A model generated the notes under the pieces. That model saw nothing but the letters and a program-made list of their open reading frames with translations, did not search any database and was not told the origin of the DNA. Source: Alphaproteobacteria bacterium SO-S41 (lineage in GTDB: Bacteria; Pseudomonadota; Alphaproteobacteria; Micropepsales; Micropepsaceae). Taken from it: DNA of 64,000 nt. Positions 55,858-64,000 of this stretch are shown here, one piece after another. The stretch spans positions 2,108,001-2,172,000 of the forward strand of contig AP024629.1 in the NCBI GenBank assembly GCA_019670725.1, written 5' to 3'. Numbering within the stretch: position 1 is the stretch's first letter; each line of letters opens with the position of its first letter. The position numbers and the translations under genes are program-made.

Positions 55858-56748
55858 TTATTTGGATAGCTGCGCCGCCCCGGCTTTCAGGAAGAGCCAG
55901 GGCGCGGCGGCGGTGATGAAGAGGGCGATGGCGGCGTATTGCAGCCATCGTGCCCACACCTTTTCGAGGCCGAGCGCCATCAGGCCCGGCTCGATGCGGG
56001 TGAGCGCGAGAAAGATGACTGCGATCGCCACCGCGGCGGCGGCGATGGCGATCAGCCAGTTCTCGTGACGGCGGAAGCCGATCGCGCGCTGCTCGATGAG
56101 GACTCCCATCCACCAGCCTGTCAGGAGGCCGCCCACCGCGAATTTCGTGCCGGGACCGTTGGGGCCGGGCCAGAAGACCCAAAGGGTTGCCTGGAGGGCA
56201 AAAATCGCCAGCAGATGGACGAACCAGGGCTGGGCGCGCCAGCCCTTGAAGGTGCCTGACAGGAAGAAGGCGAAGACGGGCAGGGTGAGGAGGCCCAATG
56301 TGGCGCCGACCATCACGTCCTCGACATCATGGACGCCGAGATAGAGACGGCTGGCGATGACGCCGAGCGCAACGATGACCGCGATGGGCCAGGCCCACCA
56401 GCGCCTGATCTCCCATGCCAGCCACAGCCACATCGCGACCGCGACCTGGGCGTGGCCGCTGGGCATGCCGTAGGAGGTGGTCGGGTCCACCCGGCCGTCG
56501 AGCGAGAAGGCGGCGTCAGGGCGCGGGTCCTGGAACAGGTCCTTGCAGAACCCGTTCAGCACGGCGGTGAAGATGATCAGCAGCGCGAGCCGGGTGCCGA
56601 CATGCTTGTCCCACAGCCAATAGGCGATGGGCAGGAAGGCGATGAAAAACTGGGCATAGCCGAGTTCGGTGAAGAGGTTGGCGAGATCGGTCCGGAAGGG
56701 GGTGCGTAGCGGCGGTACCCAACTCAGATCGTGCCAGAAAGTCTCCAA
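55858..56748 (-). CDS. PAP2-family membrane phosphatase
   Basis: This 296-residue polytopic protein has the three-part phosphatase signature: KDLFQDPRP (Lys69, Arg76), PSGH (96-99), and SRLYLGVHDVED with His140 and Asp144. Substrates of such enzymes include undecaprenyl pyrophosphate and phosphatidic acid; the specificity here is unknown. The C-terminal half has extra membrane helices (AIAAAAVAIAVIFLALTRIE). The start appears to be TTG 56748, with GAGG 5 nt upstream; no in-frame ATG fits. Confidence 0.88.
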   Translation of the reverse strand: METFWHDLSWVPPLRTPFRTDLANLFTELGYAQFFIAFLPIAYWLWDKHVGTRLALLIIFTAVLNGFCKDLFQDPRPDAAFSLDGRVDPTTSYGMPSGHAQVAVAMWLWLAWEIRRWWAWPIAVIVALGVIASRLYLGVHDVEDVMVGATLGLLTLPVFAFFLSGTFKGWRAQPWFVHLLAIFALQATLWVFWPGPNGPGTKFAVGGLLTGWWMGVLIEQRAIGFRRHENWLIAIAAAAVAIAVIFLALTRIEPGLMALGLEKVWARWLQYAAIALFITAAAPWLFLKAGAAQLSK

Positions 56749-56876
56749 AACGGGCCTCGGTTCGCGTGACGGGGCCCGGCAGGCCCAAGGGGGTTGCCGG
56801 GGCTAGGGGATAACGCCAAAACAGCATGCCGGGTTCAGAATAAACAGAGCGCCCGGGATTGAGGATTTGAGGGCGC

Positions 56877-58484
<1,608 letters not shown>

Positions 58485-58492
58485 GGCACACC

Positions 58493-59311
58493 ATGACCGA
58501 CGAAACCATCGCGCCTGAGCCTGCCGTCGACGAGGTTCTGCTGAACGTGACGCCGGAGGGTGTCGCAGTCGTGACGCTGAACCGGCCGCGCGTGCACAAC
58601 GCGTTCAATGCCGAGCTGGTGCAGAAGCTGGGCGAGATTTTCGACGACCTGGAAGATCAGGACGGCGTGCGCGTCGTGATCATCGAGGGAGCGGGGAAGA
58701 GTTTCTCGGCCGGCGGCGATCTCGCCGCGATGAAGAACGACGTCAACATCTCCGAGAGCGAGGTGCGGGACGAGAGCGGGAATTTCGCGTTCATGCTGAT
58801 GAAGCTGCGCGGCCTGCCGATGCCCAGCGTGGCGCTGGTGCATGGCGCGGCGCTGGCGGGCGGGATGGGCCTGGTCGCGGCGTGCGACATGGCGATCTGC
58901 ACGGCGGATGCGACGTTCGGCCTGTCGGAAGTGCGGATCGGCCTGATCCCGGCGATCATCTCGCCCTATGTGTCGGAAGCCATCGGGCCGCGCGCGACAC
59001 GGCGCTATGCGCTGAGCGGCGAGCGGTTCGGGGCGGACGAGGCGCTGCGCCTCGGTCTCGTCCATGCCGTGGTGCCCGACCAGAACGCGCTGGCGGCGGA
59101 GAGCGAGAAGCTGGTGACGGCGCTGCTGGCCGGCGCGCCCGGCGCGCTGACGGCGACCAAGGAGTTGCTCGATCTCGTCACCTATATGCCGATCGACGAG
59201 GACCTGCAGGAAGAGACGACGGCGATGATCGCCGAACGCCGGGTGTCCGATGAAGCCAAGGAAGGCTTTGCGGCGTTCCTGGAGAAGCGCAAGCCGGGCT
59301 GGGTCGTTTGA
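58493..59311 (+). CDS. liuC: Methylglutaconyl-CoA hydratase (LiuC type enoyl-CoA hydratase)
   Basis: This 272-residue crotonase-fold protein has oxyanion-hole loops AGKSFSAGGDLAAM and HGAALAGGMGLVAACDMAI, and Glu146 in LSEVRIGLIPAIISPYV. The first general Glu of standard hydratases (CEL motif) is replaced by GMGL, and SEVRIGLIPA-ISPYV is characteristic of the leucine/isovalerate operon hydratase. This and its place between mccB and mccA give the assignment. ATG 58493 is 8 nt after mccB; its stop overlaps the mccA start by one base. Confidence 0.93.
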   Translation: MTDETIAPEPAVDEVLLNVTPEGVAVVTLNRPRVHNAFNAELVQKLGEIFDDLEDQDGVRVVIIEGAGKSFSAGGDLAAMKNDVNISESEVRDESGNFAFMLMKLRGLPMPSVALVHGAALAGGMGLVAACDMAICTADATFGLSEVRIGLIPAIISPYVSEAIGPRATRRYALSGERFGADEALRLGLVHAVVPDQNALAAESEKLVTALLAGAPGALTATKELLDLVTYMPIDEDLQEETTAMIAERRVSDEAKEGFAAFLEKRKPGWVV

Positions 59312-61293
59312 TGTTTCCGTCTGTCCTTGTCGCCAATCGCGGCGAGATCGCGCGCCGGGTGATGCGCACGGCGCGGCGGCTGGGCCTTCGGACCATCGCC
59401 GTCTATTCGGATGCGGACCGCGATGCCTGGCATGTCGCGGATGCCGACGAGGCCGTGCATATCGGCGGGTCGGCAGCGAAGGATTCCTATCTCAGGATCG
59501 ATGCGATCATCGAAGCAGCGCGGCAGACCGGCGCGGCGGCGATCCATCCGGGTTACGGGTTCCTGTCGGAGAAGGCCGAGTTCGCCGATGCCTGCGCGGC
59601 GGCGGGGATCGCGTTTATCGGGCCGCCGGCTTCGGCGATCCGCGCGATGGGGTTGAAGGACGCGGCGAAGGATATTGTCGGCAAGGCCGGCGTGCCGGTC
59701 GTGCCGGGCTATCAGGGCGACGATCAGTCCACGGAGCGTTTGCAGGCCGAGGCCGGGCGCACCGGCTATCCCGTGCTGATCAAGGCGGTGGCGGGCGGCG
59801 GCGGCAAGGGGATGCGGCGCGTCGATGCCGAGGCCGAGTTCGTCAAGGCGCTGGAAGGCGCCAAGCGCGAGGCGATGGCGGCGTTCGGCGACGACCGGGT
59901 GCTGATCGAGAAATACGTGACGCGGCCGCGGCATATCGAGATCCAGGTGTTTGCGGATGCCCATGGCAATGCGGTGCATCTGTTCGAGCGTGACTGCTCG
60001 CTGCAGCGCCGGCACCAGAAGGTGATCGAGGAAGCGCCGGCGCCGGGCATGCCCGAAGCCATGCGCGCGGCGATGGGCGATGCGGCGGTAAAAGCGGCGC
60101 TGGCGATCGGCTATCGCGGGGCGGGGACGATCGAGTTCATCGTGGATTCGTCGGAAGGGCTGCGCCCCGACGGGTTTTTCTTCATGGAGATGAACACGCG
60201 GCTGCAGGTGGAGCACCCGGTGACGGAGGCGATCACGGGGCTGGATCTGGTTGAGCTGCAATTGCGGATCGCGGCAGGCGAGGCGTTGCCGCCGCAGTCG
60301 GCGATCACGCTGTGCGGCCATGCGGTGGAGGCGCGGCTCTACGCCGAAGACCCCGCGAAGAACTTCCTGCCGTCCATCGGGACGCTGCGGCGGCTGCATC
60401 TGCCGGCGGCGGGCGACGGAGTGCGCATCGACGCCGGCGTGCGCGAAGGCGACGCCGTCACGATGTTCTACGATCCCATGATCGCCAAGGTCGTGGCGCA
60501 TGGCACGACGCGCGACGAGGCGCGGCAGAAGCTGGCGCGGGTGATGGAGGAGGTCGAGGTCGCGGGCGTGCGCACCAATGCGGCCTTTGTCGCGAAGTGC
60601 CTGCGCCATCCGGGTTTTGCCAGTGGCGACATCGATACCGGGTTCATCGACCGCCACATGAAGGAACTGGCGCCGAAGCCGGGCGCCGCGTCGGGCGAGA
60701 CGCTGGCGCTGGCGGCGGTCGCGACCTTGCTGGAGTCCGCCGGGAAGGCTGACGCCGCCTCGCCCTGGGCGGTCGAGGACGGGTTCCGGCTGGGCGGGGC
60801 GGGGTTCGACCTCGTCGAGTTCGTGTCGGGTGATGAAACGATCGGGGTGCGGGTGACGCGGCCGGCCGGCGGTTGGCGGGTCGAGGTCGGCGGCGCGGCG
60901 TTCGACGGGGCGCTGCGGCTCAACGGCAACCGGCTGACGGGGTCGCTGGGCGGCCGTTCGGTCCATGCCTGGGTCGAGCGCGCCGGCAACACCGTGACGC
61001 TGATCCGTGATGGCGAGACGCGCGTGCTGGCGCTGTTCGATCCGTTCGATGTGGACGACACTGCGGCGGATACTGGCTCGACCGTGCTGTCGCCGATGCC
61101 GGGCAAGATCGTGCAGGTGCTGGCCGAGCCGGGCCAGCAGGTGAAGCGCGGCGCGGCGCTGGCGGTGCTGGAAGCCATGAAGATGGAGCACACGCTGACC
61201 GCGCCGGCCGATCGCAAGATCGCCGAGGTGCCGGTAAGCGTCGGCGATCAGGTGACCGAGGGCAGCGTGATCATCCGTTTCGCCGAGGCCTGA
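59311..61293 (+). CDS. mccA: Methylcrotonyl-CoA carboxylase alpha subunit
   Basis: The 660 residues carry biotin carboxylase (FPSVLVANRGEIARRVMRTA, KAVAGGGGKGMRRV, EKYVTRPRHIEIQVFADAHG, MNTRLQVEHPVTEAITG), the BT-type middle region, and a biotinyl domain with Lys624 in EAMKMEHTL and GSTVLSPMPGKIVQV upstream. It supplies carboxybiotin to MccB. ATG 59311 overlaps the liuC stop (TGATG). It is a paralogue of pccA (35176) from the same window. A DUF1489 gene follows one base later. Confidence 0.94.
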   Translation: MFPSVLVANRGEIARRVMRTARRLGLRTIAVYSDADRDAWHVADADEAVHIGGSAAKDSYLRIDAIIEAARQTGAAAIHPGYGFLSEKAEFADACAAAGIAFIGPPASAIRAMGLKDAAKDIVGKAGVPVVPGYQGDDQSTERLQAEAGRTGYPVLIKAVAGGGGKGMRRVDAEAEFVKALEGAKREAMAAFGDDRVLIEKYVTRPRHIEIQVFADAHGNAVHLFERDCSLQRRHQKVIEEAPAPGMPEAMRAAMGDAAVKAALAIGYRGAGTIEFIVDSSEGLRPDGFFFMEMNTRLQVEHPVTEAITGLDLVELQLRIAAGEALPPQSAITLCGHAVEARLYAEDPAKNFLPSIGTLRRLHLPAAGDGVRIDAGVREGDAVTMFYDPMIAKVVAHGTTRDEARQKLARVMEEVEVAGVRTNAAFVAKCLRHPGFASGDIDTGFIDRHMKELAPKPGAASGETLALAAVATLLESAGKADAASPWAVEDGFRLGGAGFDLVEFVSGDETIGVRVTRPAGGWRVEVGGAAFDGALRLNGNRLTGSLGGRSVHAWVERAGNTVTLIRDGETRVLALFDPFDVDDTAADTGSTVLSPMPGKIVQVLAEPGQQVKRGAALAVLEAMKMEHTLTAPADRKIAEVPVSVGDQVTEGSVIIRFAEA

Positions 61294-61294
61294 T

Positions 61295-61711
61295 TTGGCG
61301 CTGAACATCATCAAGTTGAGTGTCGGGTCGGAGAGTGTCGAGGACCTGGCGGCGTGGCAGGGCATGCAGTTGGCGCGGCAGAAGAAATCGCCGCGCCTCA
61401 TGCATGTGACGCGCATGACGCCAAAGCGGCGCGACGAGGTGCTGGGCGGCGGCTCGATCTATTGGGTGATCAAGGGTTTTACCTGCGTGCGGCAGCGAAT
61501 CCTGGATCTGGTCGAGGCGAGCAAGGGCGGAGTGCCGGGGTGCGGGATTGTCTATGACCCCGAGATGATCCAGGTCGCGCGGCGGCCGACGCGGGCGTTC
61601 CAGGGGTGGCGTTATCTGAAGCCTGAGGCCGCGCCGCCGGATCTTGGCAGGGCCGCGCTGGATGCGCCGCCGGAGCTCCAGCAGGCGCTGGCGGAGCTGG
61701 GGTTGCTCTAG
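61295..61711 (+). CDS. DUF1489 family protein
   Basis: This 138-residue protein of DUF1489 belongs to a family largely confined to alphaproteobacteria and without known function. The diagnostic part is GGGSIYWVIKGFTCVRQRIL, then GCGIVYDPEMIQVARRPTRA and FQGWRYLKPEAAPPDL. The start is TTG 61295, one base after mccA. The stop TAG lies in a CTAG shared with panC on the opposite strand. Its place at the end of the mcc operon may be fortuitous. Confidence 0.88.
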   Translation: MALNIIKLSVGSESVEDLAAWQGMQLARQKKSPRLMHVTRMTPKRRDEVLGGGSIYWVIKGFTCVRQRILDLVEASKGGVPGCGIVYDPEMIQVARRPTRAFQGWRYLKPEAAPPDLGRAALDAPPELQQALAELGLL

Positions 61712-62571
61712 ACCGCCATGTTGTCGATCAGACGGGTGGCGCCGACCTTTACCGCCGCCAGGACGCGCATGGGGCGAGAGGTGTCCTTCACCGGCGCGAG
61801 CGTCTCCGCGTCGCGGACTTCGAGGTAGTCGACCTTGTCGAAGCCGGCGGTGAGGAGTTCGCCGAAGCCGAAGGCGGCGGCGTGTTCGGGTTTGTCGCCG
61901 GCATGGATGCGGGCGATGACGTCTTTCAGGATCAGGTTGAGCTTGCCCGCGACCTTGCGCTGGGCGGCGTCGAGATAGGCGTTGCGCGAGGACATCGCGA
62001 GGCCGTCGCTTTCGCGCTGGGTGGGGCCGCCGAGGATCTCGACGGGGATGTCGAGATCGGCGGCGAGGCGGCGGATGACCTGGAGCTGCTGGTAGTCCTT
62101 CTCGCCGAAGATCGCGAAATCGGGGAGGACCTGGAGCAGCAGCTTCGCCACCACGATGCCGACGCCGCCGAAGAAATGCGGGCGGAAGTCGGTTTCCAGC
62201 CCGGCTGACGGGCCGCCGACGGCGAGGGAGGTCGCGAAGCCCTCGGGGTACATTTCCTTGGCGTCGGGCATGTAGACGAGGTCGCAGACATCTTCGGTCG
62301 CGAGCTGGAGCACGTCGGCCTGTTCGGTGCGGGGATAGCGGCCGAAATCCTCGTGCGGGGCGAACTGGGTGGGGTTCACGAAGATCGAATAGACGACCGC
62401 CGCGCCGCGCGAGCGGGCGAGTTCGCCGAGCGAGATATGGCCCTCGTGGAGAGCCCCCATGGTCGGCACGAAGCCGATGGAGCGGCCGGCGGCCCGGAGG
62501 CCGGCAATCTCGAGCCGGAGCGAGGAGATGTCGCGGACGACGGGGATCGGGGCGGCGTGATCGTGACTCAT
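61708..62571 (-). CDS. panC: Pantothenate synthetase
   Basis: This 287-residue enzyme joins pantoate and beta-alanine with ATP. It has VPTMGALHEGHISLGELARS with the HEGH (HIGH-like) motif, FVNPTQFAPHEDFGRYPRT, the pantoate/ATP site GVGIVVAKLLLQVLPDFAIF, GEKDYQQLQVIRRLAADL and ESDGLAMSSRNAYLD. It is standard in length. The usual partner panB is not adjacent. It is divergent from the putA-like gene with 83 bp between the start codons. Confidence 0.95.
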   Translation of the reverse strand: MSHDHAAPIPVVRDISSLRLEIAGLRAAGRSIGFVPTMGALHEGHISLGELARSRGAAVVYSIFVNPTQFAPHEDFGRYPRTEQADVLQLATEDVCDLVYMPDAKEMYPEGFATSLAVGGPSAGLETDFRPHFFGGVGIVVAKLLLQVLPDFAIFGEKDYQQLQVIRRLAADLDIPVEILGGPTQRESDGLAMSSRNAYLDAAQRKVAGKLNLILKDVIARIHAGDKPEHAAAFGFGELLTAGFDKVDYLEVRDAETLAPVKDTSRPMRVLAAVKVGATRLIDNMAV

Positions 62572-62654
62572 GGGCGGGTTCCCTGCGGCGCGATCTCTTA
62601 GCGAAGCGGCGCGGGCTCCGCTACAATGGAACGGCCTTTTGAGGACTCAGTTGC

Positions 62655-64000
62655 ATGACGCTCGCGGCAGCCCGCGCCCGCCTGTCTCCGCTGTATCTGG
62701 CGGACGAACAGTCCCTGACAGCCGATCTCATCCACCAGGCGCGCTTCTCGCCCGACGAGGCGGTGCGGATCGACCGCACCGCGCGGGATCTCGTGACCAA
62801 GATCCGGGCGCGGCGGCGCGACGGCGGGATCGACGCCTTCCTGCAGGAATATTCGCTGACCTCGGACGAGGGCGTCGCGCTGATGTGCTTGGCGGAGGCG
62901 CTGCTGCGCGTGCCGGACGCCGATACCGCCGACAAGCTGATCAAGGACAAGATCGGCACGGCGGATTGGGAGCGGCATCGGGGGCAGTCGGATTCCTCTT
63001 TCGTGAATGCCTCGACCTGGGCGCTGATGCTGACCGGCAAGGTGCTGAAGCTGGAGGACACGGGCGTCGCGCGCTGGACCTCGGCGCTGCGCAAGGCCGT
63101 GACGCGTTCGGGCGAGCCGGTGATCCGACAGGCGATGAACTATGCCATGCGCGTGATGGGCGGGCAGTTCGTCCTGGGGCGGACGATCAAGGAGGCGCTG
63201 AACGAGGCGAAGAAGGGGACGGGGCCGCTCTATCGTTATTCGTTCGACATGCTGGGCGAGGCGGCGTTCACGCGCGAGGATGCGGGGCGGTATCGCACGG
63301 CATATGAGAACGCGCTGGATGCGGTGGCGAAGGGCGCGAAGCCCGGCACGTTGGCGGACCGGCCGAGCCTGTCGGTGAAGCTGTCGGCGCTGCATCCGCG
63401 CTATGAGATTTTCCGCAAGCACCAGGTGATGGACGAGCTGCTGCCCATCGTCGGCGGGCTGGCGGCGCGGGCGAAGGCGCATGGGATTGCGCTGACGATC
63501 GATGCGGAGGAAGCGGAGCGCCTGGAGCTGTCGCTCGATCTCTTCGAGGCGCTGGCGCGGGATACGACGCTCAGCGGCTGGGACGGGCTGGGGCTGGCGG
63601 TGCAGGCCTATCAGAAGCGCACCACGGCGACGCTGGACTGGCTGCGTGAACTGGCGGAGGCGACGGGGCGGCAATTGCCGGTGCGGCTCGTCAAGGGCGC
63701 CTATTGGGACAGCGAGATCAAGCGGGCGCAGGAGCAAGGCATTCCGGGCTATCCCGTCTTCACCCGCAAGCAGGCGACGGATGTCTCCTACATCGCCTGC
63801 ATGCGCCGGATGTTCGCGGCTGGGGCGGCGTTCTATCCGCAATTCGCGACGCATAACGCGCATACCGTCGCCGCGGCGCTGACGCTGGGCGAGGGGAAAG
63901 TGTTCGAGTTCCAGCGCCTGCACGGCATGGGCGCGCCGCTCTATGACACGATCGTTGCGGACGGCGCGAATGCACGGCCGTGCCGGGTGTATGCGCCGGT
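62655..64000 (+). CDS. putA: PutA-type proline dehydrogenase/P5C dehydrogenase, N-terminal part (continues past window)
   Basis: The 448 codons seen run off the window end. The N-terminal helical arm (SPDEAVRIDRTARDLVTKIR, FLQEYSLTSDEGVALMCLAE, ALLRVPDADTADKLIKDKIG) is followed by the FAD proline dehydrogenase barrel with SVKLSALHPRYE, IDAEEAERLELSLDLFEALA, VRLVKGAYWDSEIKRAQ and FATHNAHTVAAAL. The helical arm rather than a ribbon-helix-helix start suggests a PutA without the DNA-binding repressor domain. GAGGA lies 9 nt before ATG 62655. The aldehyde dehydrogenase part is not visible. Confidence 0.93.
   Translation, partial: MTLAAARARLSPLYLADEQSLTADLIHQARFSPDEAVRIDRTARDLVTKIRARRRDGGIDAFLQEYSLTSDEGVALMCLAEALLRVPDADTADKLIKDKIGTADWERHRGQSDSSFVNASTWALMLTGKVLKLEDTGVARWTSALRKAVTRSGEPVIRQAMNYAMRVMGGQFVLGRTIKEALNEAKKGTGPLYRYSFDMLGEAAFTREDAGRYRTAYENALDAVAKGAKPGTLADRPSLSVKLSALHPRYEIFRKHQVMDELLPIVGGLAARAKAHGIALTIDAEEAERLELSLDLFEALARDTTLSGWDGLGLAVQAYQKRTTATLDWLRELAEATGRQLPVRLVKGAYWDSEIKRAQEQGIPGYPVFTRKQATDVSYIACMRRMFAAGAAFYPQFATHNAHTVAAALTLGEGKVFEFQRLHGMGAPLYDTIVADGANARPCRVYAP

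Noticed and set aside
59182-61416. Minus-strand 744-codon frame opposite mccA
   Set aside because: Complement of a conserved biotin-dependent carboxylase subunit; a chance open frame at high GC.

Overview
The window is a 64 kb piece of an alphaproteobacterial chromosome. It is GC-rich and densely packed, with many 1-4 nt start/stop overlaps. The case for an alphaproteobacterium is: a fused str-S10-spc-alpha ribosomal cluster without rpmJ or rpsD, a short-LID adenylate kinase directly after secY, an ATP12-type F1 assembly chaperone, a DUF1489 protein, and acyl-CoA catabolism based on propionyl-CoA and methylcrotonyl-CoA carboxylases. I cannot assign the order or genus from the sequence.

Layout. 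1-452: the 3' end of a TPR-repeat protein. 453-816: leader DNA with a promoter and a structured hairpin. 817-18978: rpsL, rpsG, fusA, tuf, the whole S10 and spc sets, secY, adk, then (after a strong internal promoter) rpsM, rpsK, rpoA, rplQ and a terminator. 19048-28661: envelope and housekeeping genes, namely a membrane protein, a small secreted repeat protein, an HtrA-type protease, rarA, a nitronate monooxygenase-like enzyme, and a tightly coupled run of small secreted protein, crcB, rluC, a double cupin, a membrane protein and ATP12. 28820-37200: propionyl-CoA carboxylase beta and alpha genes, separated by an accessory block (three unrecognised or weakly recognised genes, a secreted one-heme cysteine-rich protein, a DUF72 protein). 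37222-44090: DUF6265 protein, a VOC protein with a histone-H1-like tail, lipB, a single-domain FliN-like protein, a VanY-type peptidase, tRNA-Leu(GAG), a glycosyltransferase, a secreted protein with a decayed fragment nearby, and a 3-methyladenine glycosylase. 44194-47008: hybrid histidine kinase and stand-alone response regulator. 47005-61711: polyhydroxybutyrate/ketone-body genes (patatin, acetoacetate decarboxylase, 3-hydroxybutyrate dehydrogenase, thiolase) interleaved with leucine catabolism genes (isovaleryl-CoA dehydrogenase, methylcrotonyl-CoA carboxylase beta and alpha, methylglutaconyl-CoA hydratase). 61708-64000: panC and the start of a PutA-type proline dehydrogenase.

How they fit together. 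The first 19 kb makes the translation machinery, RNA polymerase alpha and the Sec channel. The right half is largely carbon metabolism. Leucine breakdown passes through isovaleryl-CoA, methylcrotonyl-CoA and methylglutaconyl-CoA towards acetyl-CoA and acetoacetate. The neighbouring decarboxylase, dehydrogenase and thiolase then handle acetoacetate. Propionyl-CoA carboxylase would feed the methylmalonyl-CoA route, but its mutase is not in the window. HMG-CoA lyase is also not visible.

No CRISPR array, prophage, transposase or obvious defence island was seen. The best candidates for something undescribed are the five-unit secreted repeat protein (20071-20397), the three-gene cassette between pccB and pccA (30373-32015), the VOC/histone-like fusion (37869-38531), an N-terminally extended ribosomal protein uL5, and two 113 bp palindromic elements that each sit exactly between convergent genes.
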